Below are positions 13,201 to 22,240 of a DNA stretch of 64,000 bases, one piece after another (positions within the stretch are counted from its first letter, which is position 1; each line of letters begins with the position of its first letter). A program made the translations under genes and the position numbers. A model generated the notes under the pieces. That model saw nothing but the letters and a program-made list of their open reading frames with translations, was not told the DNA's origin and did not search any database. Origin of the DNA: Glandiceps talaboti (Eukaryota; Hemichordata; Enteropneusta; Spengelidae); assembly GCF_964340395.1 (NCBI RefSeq), contig NC_135560.1, positions 24,398,675-24,462,674 of the forward strand, written 5' to 3'.

Positions 13201-13569
13201 AGTTCCATCCACACAATAAAATAATATTAAAATATGTCTTGACAGCCAAAGAGTATAAGATCTAACATTCTATTTTCCACAACCACAGCCATGCATGACT
13301 AGTTTCTCTTAATCCTACTCGACCAACAAGTAGACATATACGCAGGCAGTCCAACTTTTTACCATGCTACACTTCAAAACACTGGCATGTTTTCATGCCA
13401 GCTATTCTTAGTATAAGACCAATGCAGTGTTCAAAAAATGTCGCCAGTTTTTCAAATCTAAAAGCTGGTTTCCAACAAAATCTGTTGAATGTCATGACTA
13501 AATAAATAACACTGTATAATTTCCTGACCTAGGATCTTCAGTTTCTTCGTGTGTAACACCAGTAGCCAT
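617..13569 (-). CDS. AGTPBP1: Cytosolic carboxypeptidase 1 (AGTPBP1/CCP1), N-terminal part, 11 coding exons; 3' end beyond the left edge
   Basis: CCP1 is a cytosolic M14-family metallocarboxypeptidase that removes polyglutamate side chains and C-terminal glutamates from tubulin. The window holds the N-terminal, armadillo-like portion only (about 365 residues); the zinc-binding catalytic domain is not present. In transcription order the coding exons are 13569-13529, 13017-12899, 10388-10368, 8337-8270, 7504-7300, 6630-6499, 4777-4684, 3206-3169, 2245-2099, 1665-1591 and 772-617. Every intron is GT-AG and the phases agree at all ten junctions. Recognisable matches to vertebrate AGTPBP1 include [70 protein letters not shown] and [13 protein letters not shown]. 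The start ATG (13569-13567) has an in-frame TAG 9 nt upstream. 5' UTR exons and the promoter are not resolved; the CpG-richer block at 31.1-32.0 kb is the best candidate promoter. Confidence 0.93.
773..955 (-). repeat. 58-bp tandem copies of the AGTPBP1 exon 11 acceptor
   Basis: The sequence read on the minus strand as AATTTCAG followed by the first eight exon bases CAAGAGAG recurs at exon starts 772, 830 and 888 (58-bp period), with a degenerate fourth copy near 945. Each unit contains the pyrimidine-poor tract, the AG and the exon beginning. The outer copies run into TGA three codons after the AG. Confidence 0.85.
1380..1526. repeat. 39-bp minisatellite, about 4 copies
   Basis: The unit contains GACAACAAC, GGGGAACTTTCTACAG and TGATTTAGGGGGTT. 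Starts are at 1380, 1419, 1458 and 1501; the third copy has a 4-bp insertion. It lies in AGTPBP1 intron sequence just downstream (in transcription) of coding exon 10. Confidence 0.85.
1591..1665 (-). CDS. AGTPBP1: AGTPBP1 coding exon 10
   Basis: Acceptor TTTTCGTAG, donor A|GTAAGTG. Encodes [20 protein letters not shown] and QEMAE, matching human [20 protein letters not shown]. Ends in phase 1. Confidence 0.95.
1743..1795. repeat. Short inverted repeat (hairpin)
   Basis: A 19-bp arm (CTCCTAAATGTAAAGAAAT) is followed by a near-perfect reverse complement at 1777-1795, with one mismatch and a short loop. Confidence 0.75.
2099..2245 (-). CDS. AGTPBP1: AGTPBP1 coding exon 9
   Basis: Acceptor TTTGACAG, donor A|GTAAGTAC. 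Encodes [40 protein letters not shown] and VVVKNITML, matching the human segment with [20 protein letters not shown]. Confidence 0.95.
2390..2533. repeat. Foldback element (MITE-like)
   Basis: Arms of about 53 bp (2390-2442 and 2481-2533) are imperfect reverse complements, from CCACAGGTGCT through AGAGTGAGGCTG. A 38-bp spacer separates them. It lies in the intron between AGTPBP1 coding exons 8 and 9. Confidence 0.75.
3169..3206 (-). CDS. AGTPBP1: AGTPBP1 coding exon 8 (38 nt)
   Basis: A short exon with acceptor TTTCACAG and donor A|GTAAGTAA. Encodes [12 protein letters not shown], matching human VALDTLAALLKS. Ends in phase 1. Confidence 0.92.
4246..4482. repeat. 78-bp tandem repeat, 3 copies
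   Basis: Copies start at 4246, 4324 and 4402 with few differences; the unit contains CTACCCTACAAAAACAACAC and GTGTATGACTGTCATGCT. The length is a multiple of three, so a spurious repetitive ORF arises. It is AGTPBP1 intronic sequence. Confidence 0.9.
4684..4777 (-). CDS. AGTPBP1: AGTPBP1 coding exon 7
   Basis: Acceptor TTTGCAG, donor AA|GTAAGTT. Encodes [20 protein letters not shown] and a following CGRKHLNIV. Ends in phase 2. Confidence 0.92.
5585..5750. repeat. Large hairpin / foldback element
   Basis: Left arm from about 5585 (TATATAATCCCATGAAATC, then GTTAGTTTTACGTCATAATG) pairs with the right arm at 5704-5749 over about 45 bp almost perfectly. The inner part around GCGGACTA and TAGTCCGC also pairs. 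The following 350 bp (to about 6120) are richer in CpG than the surroundings and may belong to the same element. Confidence 0.85.
6352..6383. repeat. Small inverted repeat
   Basis: ACAGGGGTGAT and ATCACCCCTGT flank a 10-base loop. It could mark the far end of the element that starts with the 5585 hairpin, but I cannot show that. Confidence 0.5.
6499..6630 (-). CDS. AGTPBP1: AGTPBP1 coding exon 6
   Basis: Acceptor CTGTACAG, donor G|GTAAGTC. Encodes [20 protein letters not shown]...[10 protein letters not shown], the best-conserved block of this half of the protein. Ends in phase 1. Confidence 0.95.
6910..7166. repeat. (CATA)n microsatellite
   Basis: About 250 bp of CATA/CACA repeats with minor interruptions, in the intron between AGTPBP1 coding exons 5 and 6. 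It produces several overlapping spurious ORFs on both strands. Confidence 0.95.
7207..7238. repeat. (GACA)n microsatellite
   Basis: Eight consecutive GACA units lie 62 bp from the donor of AGTPBP1 coding exon 5 (7299). Confidence 0.9.
7300..7504 (-). CDS. AGTPBP1: AGTPBP1 coding exon 5
   Basis: Acceptor GTTATAG, donor G|GTAAGAG. Encodes [20 protein letters not shown]...[11 protein letters not shown], an ARM-like helical segment matching human QIHSILAKIGPK. Ends in phase 1. Confidence 0.93.
8270..8337 (-). CDS. AGTPBP1: AGTPBP1 coding exon 4
   Basis: Acceptor CTAACCAG, donor GAG|GTATTT. Encodes [20 protein letters not shown] and LE, matching the human region containing GSTGMEILLSTLE. Ends in phase 0. 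Confidence 0.93.
8785..8966. repeat. Foldback element (MITE-like)
   Basis: The outer ends read TAGAACCCC and GGGGGTTCTA. Inside, GTGAACGCCAGTGTGGGTAC pairs imperfectly with sequence around 8930-8950, and a central hairpin lies around CTTTCACTTGCTACGC / GCTTGTGAAAG. It lies in the AGTPBP1 intron upstream (in transcription) of coding exon 4. Confidence 0.7.
10368..10388 (-). CDS. AGTPBP1: AGTPBP1 21-nt microexon (coding exon 3, possibly alternative)
   Basis: A 21-nt exon with a strong acceptor (TTTCTTTGCAG) and donor (GTAAAAG). It is phase 1 on both sides and encodes DDPNDDL between exons 2 and 4. Because its length is a multiple of three, exon 2 also joins exon 4 in frame without it. Human AGTPBP1 shows no counterpart as I recall it, so it may be optional or lineage-specific. 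Confidence 0.6.
   Translation of the reverse strand: MIPMMT
11976..12020. repeat. Short dispersed palindrome, copy 1 (CATAGACC family)
   Basis: GTTCAACCATAGACC pairs with GGTCTATGGTTGAAC around a short loop. Related sequence occurs at 13975-14001, 54545-54580 and 56103-56147. Confidence 0.7.
12899..13017 (-). CDS. AGTPBP1: AGTPBP1 coding exon 2
   Basis: Acceptor TTGACAG, donor G|GTAGGTG. Encodes [12 protein letters not shown]...[14 protein letters not shown], collinear with the human segment around RYVTSKILHLAQSQ. The exon ends in phase 1. Confidence 0.93.
13529..13569 (-). CDS. AGTPBP1: AGTPBP1 coding exon 1 (start codon)
   Basis: Encodes [13 protein letters not shown] plus two bases of the next codon. 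An in-frame TAG at 13578-13576 supports this ATG. The donor is AG|GTCAGG. The exon presumably extends upstream as 5' UTR, but I could not fix its 5' boundary. Confidence 0.8.
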
Positions 13570-13974
13570 GTTTGTCTACCTCGGATTTCACCTTCAACTC
13601 AGTACACCATAACACTGACTGTCCTCCCTGAATGTTATACTAATTTACATATCCTGTGGTCACTGTTAACTTTGACCCAGGCCAATACCATTCCATTACA
13701 GGGGGTGCATCATATGTGCAGCACTTTGAACCAACATGTAGTGACCCCACTGACCCAGTTTTTGAGGTAACACAGCCTATTTTTAGACAATAACTGTGCT
13801 TTCTAACCATTTTACGCCATGTGATCTTTGCTAGTAGTACTTTGAGAGAGGCTTGGGCACTATTTTCAAAGCAATTACCCCTGTCATAGTGACCTTGTTA
13901 GTGATTGTAAATGAGGCATAGATGTCTTGAAATTGCATACTATTCAAGAAGCACTCTTGAGGTGGCAATGTTAT

Positions 13975-14001
13975 ACCATAGGTGGAGGGTCTATGGTTAT
14001 A
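13975..14001. repeat. Dispersed palindrome, copy 2
   Basis: ACCATAGGTGGAGGGTCTATGGT is a shortened inverted repeat with the same core as the copies at 11976 and 56103. Confidence 0.6.
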
Positions 14002-14437
14002 TGACCATTTACTGATGAAAGTTTCAATTTAATGAATCTTGCACAGCTGAATCTGCACTCGTTGGTTGCACATATTGCATAGGCAAGAAAAATGATACAT
14101 GTTTGACACATGTTATTCATCAGCTTGTGTATGTAAATTATAATAGTTTGAAATTGATCGTAAATTTGCCATTCAAATTTATTGAATAGTTGCCTGCATA
14201 AAACTGTTAACTTGATCAATAGATATAGTTAATATATAACTATCAGTGTTTTTTAAGGCTGGGGAACATAGGTAAATTGATGTTATAGTATGTACAGTCA
14301 TTTTAATAGACAATGGTATTCCGGGCAGTCAAAAATGTATTACACTTCTTTAGTTTAATAAGTTCTAACTTCTTTCTGAATGAACTAAAACTTCATTGTG
14401 CTGTGTACAAATGAATTTATACCCTTTGGTTTGCCTA

Positions 14438-15350
14438 TGTTGCAATGCACATCGACATTTGTACATTGTAATGTACATCTACATTTGTACGTCGTAATGC
14501 ACATCTACATTTGTACGTCATAATGCACATCTACTTTGTACGTCGTAATGCACATCTACTTTGTACGTAGCAATGCACATCTACATTTGTACGTCGCAAT
14601 GCACATCTACATTTGTATGTCGCAATGCACATCTACATTTGTACGTCGTAATGCACATCTACATTTGTACATCGTAATGCACATCTACCTTGTACGTCGT
14701 AATGCACATCTACTTTGTACGTCGTATGCACATCTACATTTGTACATCGTAATGCACATCTACTTTGTACATCATAATGTACATCTACATTTGTACATCG
14801 TAATGTACATCTACATTTGTACGTCGTAATACACATCTACATTTGTACGTCGTAATGCACATCTACTTTGTACGTCGTAATGCACATCTACTTTGTACAT
14901 CATAATGTACATCTACATTTGTATATCGTAATGCACATCTACATTTGTACATCGTAATGCACATCTACTTTGTACGTCGTAATGCACATCTACTTTGTAC
15001 ATCATAATGTACATCTACATTTGTATATCGTAATGTACATCTACATTTGTACGTTGCAATGCACATCTACATTTGTACATTGTAATGCACATCTACATTT
15101 GTACGTCGTAATGCACATCTACATTTGAAATTCGTAATGCACATCTACATTTGTACGTCGCAATGCACATCTACATTTGTATGTCGCAATGCACATCTAC
15201 ATTTTTACGTTCGTAATGCACATCTACATTTGTACGTCATAATGCACATCTACATTTGTACATCATAATGCACATCTACATTTTTACGTCGTAATGTACA
15301 TCTACATTTGTACGTCGTAATGCACATCTACATTTGTACATCATAATGGT
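14438..15350. repeat. 25/26-bp minisatellite, about 35 copies
   Basis: The unit reads GTAATGCACATCTACATTTG plus TACGTC, with 25-bp variants lacking one T. It spans about 0.9 kb and is the longest array on the AGTPBP1 side. It lies within the probable 5' intron. Confidence 0.95.
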
Positions 15351-16258
15351 ATTATATCAGAATGAAATGCACATCTACAAATACAACTCTGGTAATTGAA
15401 GCTTCAGTTTTACTAAAAGAAACACAAACTAAAACTATTGTTGTTTGATGTGGTAAATTAAACATCATCCTGTAATCAAGATAGTGTAAACATTGACAGT
15501 CCCAAAACAGAGCACTACAAGTTTATGGAATAATTTACAGAGAGTCGCCCTACTGAGACTATAATCAAACCAACATCCATTCAATAGCTTATCACTGTTG
15601 TATCATCAAGTTGTGACAATAGTTTTATATTGTACTTTGTGTTTATTTTTAATAGTAAAGTATAGAGGAATTCATTGTATCAGTTACGATATACATATTT
15701 ACAAAAAACACAAGAAAACACTATCAAATGAAAATTTCAACTCAAAGAGTTCAAAACATTTCTTGGAAGTGAATCCCAAATTTTTACTGATGTCTCATTT
15801 TATATTAAGCTTCCAACCCCCACCCCACCCCCATCATCTTCCATCCAGGCCCACCCCTCATGCCACTTTCAAAGTGATATAACCATGTTCGATAATATGT
15901 AACAGTAAAGGGCAGATCCCATCACGGCAAGCTTATGATGAAAACTGTCATCTGTTTTCCACCTAGTAATAACTGAATAATTTTGTACCCCCTGGGGCTG
16001 CAGTCAAGCAAATTATATAACTATGCATTGGCATAGAAGTCATTCATGTGCGTTAATTGGGAAGGCTTATATACGACCTTCCTGTGTTCTTTATTATGAA
16101 TTGCAATAAATATATGTCATAAAACGAATTAACTATACAATTACACAGTCATCTATTTTCAATTTTATTTGCATTCTAAATTACTTGGGATGAATTATAG
16201 TAAAGCCAAGTGACATAGTAAATATCACTGTTGCTACTTTGTGTATATTGTGTCCTGA

Positions 16259-16577
16259 TCAATACTTCATGGCCACACTGAATTTTATATTTGTTTCTCC
16301 TGTATAATCATGAATACTTTCAGAGGATACCTCTCAACCACATTGAATTTCATTTTTTATTCTACGGTGTAATTATGATCAATACTTGAGAATACTCCAT
16401 GGCCATATCAAAAGTTGTATTTGTTTCTATTGTATAAATGAAGTTATTATCAATACTTGAGAATACTCCATGGCCATATCAAATGTTGCATTTGTTTCTA
16501 TTGTATAAATGAAGTTATTATCAATACTTGGGAATACTCAATGGCCATATTGAATTTTACCTTTGTTTCTAGTGTAT
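16259..16577. repeat. 71-bp tandem repeat, 3-4 copies
   Basis: AATACTTGAGAATACTCCAT recurs at 16381, 16452 and 16523 (71-bp period). A diverged partial copy begins near 16260. Confidence 0.85.
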
Positions 16578-16973
16578 AGCATAATAAAATCACAGAAATG
16601 ACAAAGTAAAGATATTGCATGCAGCTCAAGTCAAATGAAATAAAGTTTATTTTGCTTCCTGTTTGCTTTAGTGTCCTTCCTAGAAAATGGTGTAAAACTT
16701 ATATTTGTAGGCATGTCAAAAATAATTTCAAAACATTTGAATTACATGTACTTAGCATTGGATCTATCAGCTTCCTCAAAAGCGTCCCTGAGGTGACAGG
16801 AAAGTAAATAGTCGAAAGGCAATTCAAGTTTTTGTACCCAATTATACAGTGTACATAAAGCATACAATCTATCAAATGTGTATGTGCTAACACTCAAGAT
16901 ATCCAGTATTGCTGTTTACAGAAATCACTCACAAGTATTGATTTGTCTATAAATGTGTATATTTAGCATTCAA

Positions 16974-17014
16974 CCCCCCCCCCCCCCCCCCTCAAAAAAA
17001 AAAAAAAAAAAAAT
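16974..17014. repeat. Poly(C)-poly(A) tract
   Basis: A run of C is followed immediately by CTC and a run of A. It is low-complexity sequence with no coding meaning seen. Confidence 0.8.
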
Positions 17015-18288
17015 CAAATAAAGCTCAAACTCTCATTCTTGAAATTCTGTATTTGTTACTACGGTACCATTTTACATAGGCAATGATCTCTGTTCAGAAA
17101 GACGCTTTTCAAATTGATTATGTCTTCAACCTGAATCTGTTTTAGATACTTATTATTCAACTTTGGGAGTAATGTAAATACTCCTCTATCCTCCAAGGGC
17201 AATTCTGATAGCACTATTGTAGTTATTCTAATACTGTACTATATATACAATGTAGATGCTTACAATGGCATTAAAAACAAACTTGAACACCTTTTCAGAT
17301 CTTTACTGTCAACTCTGACCTACATGTAACATGAAACTAGAGGTGTAACTACATGTGGGTTTGAAATGCTGTTAGTCATGATACCAGAAGGACATTAGGC
17401 CCAACTTTCCATGTAATAACAAATTTACCTCATGCTAGAGGGTTAAAATAGAACAAGAAAGTTGAATTATTCTCATGTGTGCATGCCTATAGTAATGCAT
17501 AAGAAGTGTCAACCAAGAAATCAAATGTTTGTTATTTTTATGATATGCCTAGGCAGTAATATTCTATTTCAGGTACGAGTAATTGTGCATATAACAGTAA
17601 AACAAACCTGTAACAGTCATTTTTATCAACATACATTCCATTGTACTCTAACACATACCTACATTTAATATTTCATATCTCCTATAGATTTTGTTCTCCT
17701 GTAGATTTTGTTTTGGTTACAGGCTAGGGCATGCAGCAATACAACAATTTACATGTATACTGGGCAAAATTTTCTTCAGTCTTGCCATGGCAAATACTTA
17801 AGCTCCATCTATATGGACCTATTTTCAAACGAAAACACAACAATTAGTTGCATTTACACCTACTTTCAAAACAAAGATGAAAAAACGCACATGAAAACAC
17901 AAAAGATTTGGAAACACTGCTGAAAATGGATTATTTTGAAAACAATCTGTTTTCATCTGAAAATGGACTTTGTAGCATATCAATGAATAGACTGCCTGTC
18001 ATTATGTTTGCACATGTGCAACTCCTACAACACAATTTTTAAATTATTCTGTCATTGGTGTTTCTGTGTAGACGTTCAAAAAACTTGTCGGCCCATCATG
18101 TAAACATAAAATATGAAAAAGCATTAAAATGAAAACAATATTAAGAGTTTTTATATGAAAATGTTGTACGTCGTATAAACACAGTCTCAGTATTAAACAT
18201 TTACATAAATGCAGTTACATTTGTACAAAATTTACAGTTTCAGATAAACATTTATGTTAACATAACAAAACATCATGATACAGGACTA

Positions 18289-18530
18289 CGGGTTGTTGGT
18301 GGCCGAGTGGTTAAACCACTTGCCTCTTACCACTGCGGTCAGGGTTCGATTAAATTTACCACGCTGTAAGCAAGAGTAGTGTCGTTCAGTTTGACTCTAC
18401 CGAACAACACAGGTTTTCCCCGGGTACTCCGGTTTCCTCCTGCATTAACACTGAACCCATGAGGGATGGCCCTCACTGGACTTCTTGGGAGACAAGATTA
18501 TTACATACACAATAATATACATCCACGCCA
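18289..18530 (+). mobile_element. tRNA-derived SINE, plus orientation
   Basis: The head contains a Pol III A box (TGGCCGAGTGG, 18300-18310) and a B box (GGTTCGATT, 18343-18351), like a Ser/Leu-type tRNA but without a clean cloverleaf. The body carries CCGGGTACTCCGGTTTCCTC and TGCATTAACACTGAACCCAT. A second, diverged copy lies inverted at 24515-24838, supporting a mobile family. The 3' end is approximate. Confidence 0.75.
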
Positions 18531-19425
18531 TTTTTGTAGTTAATTGCCTACAAAAGGAACAACTACTCACACCTCTAATTGACTGTTGTCAAGACAACAC
18601 CTGAAACTTATGCTTGTATGGTTTGTGATGGAGATCTTACATGTATCTTGCTATAAACCTTACTGCTAGATATACTAGTACTAGTACATGTAATGTTCAC
18701 TAAGTTAATATTCATCAGGGACAGTTAATTTCTCTAGACTGAATGTGAGTGACAAATTTAATACAAAATAAACTGGTATCACAAAAAATGTCACTTATAT
18801 AATGTGATCAAACAGGTGTTCATAATAAGTGTACAATGTACACTCTACATGCGTCCTGGAACATATTAAACACAATATTGTATGTACATGTACATGTGTA
18901 TGGTCTGTTGTTCAGTCTTACAAAGTTACATGTTTAATTGTATACTTTGAATAACAATACAATTATTACTGATCATAAGTATGTATACACATGTACATTT
19001 ATGAACTACTTAATTAAATGTTTCACAACTTAATGGGCTGGTATACTAATGAAAATGTTTTTACTAAATTTTAGTTGAATTCTACATAGAAATTTACAAT
19101 GTAGATTTGTATAGTCTGTGAGGCAAAGTCAAATGTTTGGTATCGCAGCAATACTTACGACATTGTACATGTAGGTACATATGAACATACATGTACCAGT
19201 GTTGTCCCACAACAAAGCAACAAGGGTACAAAGCACTCTGAGGTCTTAGCACCTTCTTGATAAAAAGAAAAAATAGAACTCCACAAATGGTAAACATTTC
19301 AGACAGAAATTCATAAATTCTATATTGACCAAAACATGAATTCTATATTGACCAAAACATGTAGCTTTCGATCCTTTCTAGCAATTATAAAATACTAGGT
19401 ATACATTTATGTATACATGTACCTC

Positions 19426-20215
19426 CTCAGCCATCAAACACCACAGTACCTCGCATGTATTGGCTTTTATAGGACCTAACCTTTGATGATATCCACCATG
19501 TACAAATTATATGTCTACCCTCACTGTCCCTCAGCCATCAAACACCACAGGTGTGTAAAGTATAGTAAGCATGTCTTGACTTGGGACCTAACCTTTACAT
19601 TATACCATGCACAAGCCATTTAGAACAGAAAATATGGAATGTATACTCTGGTCATTCTACATGTATGTCATGACAACGGGTGTCAACATTGTATGTCACT
19701 GGTTCTGCTGCATTCAAAATATGCATCAAAACATTCAAAATTACCAATACTTTCCCTGATTTTCCTTTGTTATTACTGGCACTGGTACAATTACCCCAGC
19801 ATGTTATTCTCCAATATTTTTCTTCATTCAGCTGTAAAATACTCATGACCTAAGGGTTGTCACTACTCGTCTATCAACTCGGAGTTACAAAGACCCTTTA
19901 GGTCACTTGTATTTTCCCTGGTTGAATGAAGAAAAAGATTGAGAATAACATCTAAATGTACAAATTATATGTCTACCCTCAGCCATCAAACACCACAGGT
20001 GAATAGTACAATCATATGACTACCGTGTCTTGGTGGCTTAGGACCTAACATTATGATGACATTCACTATACACCATGTACAAATTATATTGCATATACCC
20101 TCAGCCATCAATTAACCACCACAGGTGAATACATGCGTAGTATCTAGCATGTCTTGGCTTAGGACCTAACACTACATGTATATCATGATGATATTCACTA
20201 CAGTTTAATCTCCAT
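19426..20215. repeat. About 110-bp tandem repeat, 4 copies, split by an insertion
   Basis: CCTCAGCCATCAAACACCAC followed by GGACCTAAC and CCATGTACAAATTATAT recurs from about 19426, 19529, 19978 and 20100. The second and third units are separated by the foldback element at 19617-19958. Confidence 0.8.
19617..19958. mobile_element. Foldback MITE inserted in a tandem array
   Basis: The ends read CATTTAGA and TCTAAATG (inverted). The inner arms TTTTTCTTCATTCAGCTG and GGTTGAATGAAGAAAAAG pair. A related element is at 49815-50111, and a 5' part-copy starts near 6788. Its position inside the 110-bp array shows it inserted after the array formed. Confidence 0.75.
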
Positions 20216-20424
20216 CATGGGTGAGGGAACCATGTACAATGGGTCTCATCACAGATTCTACATTACCGGTACTTATTTCTTGTTTTGTTGAATTTACATG
20301 ACTTGTACATGAAATGTATCAAAAGAAACACATCTTTTCATTTTATCTGATGACATACATTTCATCCTTGAAACAATAAATAATTTTGAATAATAATAGA
20401 TTGTTGTGTTGAGTCAGTGCAGTT

Positions 20425-20608
20425 ATTGAATATTGCTATTTTAGTCCTGTTTTCACTTCTTTTGTATGCCTTATTTATTGCTATTTTAGTCCTGTTTTCA
20501 CTTCTCTTGAACACCTTACTTATTGCTATATTAGTCCTGTTTTCACTTCTTTGGTACGCGTTATTTATTGCTATTTTAGTCCTGTTTTTACCTCTTTTGA
20601 TACACTTT
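20425..20608. repeat. 45-bp tandem repeat, 4 copies
   Basis: The unit contains TTATTTATTGCTATTTTAGT and CCTGTTTTCACTTC. A 45-bp length gives an open frame of hydrophobic 15-residue repeats, which I regard as spurious. Confidence 0.85.
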
Positions 20609-20814
20609 TATCAGGAGAAGGTCTCTTGTTCAACTTGTTGTCATGTTGATAATTTCTCCCACACAGTTCTGTCAGTGACAGCTTGTTTTATGACATTGCC
20701 TATCATAGTCTATTTTCAAATTAGAATATAATGAGCATAATGAGCCCACTGGCCTTCCCTAGAGTTGTTTGCCTGGGTCCATCGCCAATCATCTATGTAT
20801 GACTCAATCTTAAT

Positions 20815-20871
20815 CTTCTTCTCCTCCTCCTTCTTTTTCTTCTTCTTCTTCTTCTTCTTCTTCTCCTGCTG

Positions 20872-20915
<44 letters not shown>

Positions 20916-20962
20916 GCTACTGCTACTACTACTACTACTACTACTACTACCACTACCACTTC
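20815..20962. repeat. (TTC)n-(CTA)n compound microsatellite
   Basis: TTC/CTC repeats pass into CTA repeats. The open frames across it on both strands are low-complexity artefacts. Confidence 0.95.
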
Positions 20963-22015
20963 TGGTAGTACATAGTGTCAACTCAATGTACAAGAAAGCC
21001 ATGCAAGTAACTTGTAAACACTTCTCACTAATTTTGAAATATAAATATGCAGTAGATAATTGATTTTCATACCACAAAGAGGGGTAATATGGGCCAATCA
21101 TCCGCCAAGTTTATTGGTTCACAAATATGGAACAATATTCCAGACAAAATTAGTAGCACTCCAGTCAAAGAAAGCTTCAAGAATGAGCAGAAATATTTAA
21201 TTCTTGATCACCAGTTGATTTCAAAATGCTAAATCTCTTTTCATTATGTTTGATTAGTATTCTGAGATAGTCAAATAATATTTTCATCACATTATTGTAA
21301 ATTTCGAGTGGCTAGAATATCTTAGTTAATATTTTTCATGTAACAATTTGTAGTCTCTCACTCTTCAGAAATATTTGATATGGATGAATAAAGATACAAT
21401 GAGGATCAAAGATCAGAAGTGTATTGGAAATCGATCATCATTTCTGTTGAAGGTAATTTCTATTATGATAACCTTGATTAATTAATCTGTTCTATTCAGC
21501 TCTTGTTTAACTTGGGTACAGTTAGAGGGACTATGACCTGTGTATGCAATTCATGTTGATGCATGCATGGCCATGAAGAAGTGCCAACAACAATCCCATA
21601 CCTGTATCACTAATTTACAATTAGAATTCCATTCAAACCATTGCATTACATAATGCTCTTCTTTTACACTTCTACAATGTGTATAGCTGTCATAATCACT
21701 TTAGAAAGAGTGATGTCAACAGAAGTACAACTGTTATTCTCCTGATGTGGTCTAATTTAAATACTGATGACAACAGACTGACAGATAGTCCTTATAATCT
21801 CAGCATTCTTGTCAACACTGCAAGGTTTGCTTCCTCTGAGCAATGTGAAATGTCATGAGGCAGATAAAGGATGACTCACTCAATACACATTGAAAGCACA
21901 ACTATTCCAACCTTTTACTAATTAATTACTCACTAGTATACATGTATATTACACAATGGAAGTGCATGGTACTTCAATTCCATGGTAAATCTGATTGTGA
22001 TATACAGTTACTGTC

Positions 22016-22240
22016 AAGTGTATGCGAATTGCGATCCTGGCACATTCACACTAGTTTAAAGGTACAGGTACAAGTGTATGTGAATTGCGATCCTGGCACA
22101 TTCACACTAGTTTAAAAGGTACAGGTACAAGTGTATGTGAATTGCGATCCTGGCACATTCACACCAGTTTAAAAGGTACAGGTACAAGTGTATGTGAATT
22201 GCGATCCTGACACATTTACACTAGTTTAAAAGGTACAGGT
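22016..22240. repeat. 57-bp tandem repeat, 4 copies
   Basis: The unit carries TGTGAATTGCGATCCTGGCA, CATTCACACTAGTTTAAAAG and GTACAGGTACAAGTGTA. It lies in the exonless interval. Confidence 0.9.

Noticed and set aside
14438-15350. Centromeric or telomeric satellite
   Set aside because: Less than 1 kb, within a gene region; a simple local minisatellite is enough to explain it.
18289-18365. A functional tRNA gene
   Set aside because: A and B boxes are present but a clean cloverleaf with paired acceptor stem is not, and the sequence continues into a repeated body; it is better explained as a SINE.
20417-20731. Frame of hydrophobic 15-residue repeats resembling membrane segments
   Set aside because: Explained by a 45-bp tandem repeat whose length is a multiple of three; no start context or homology.
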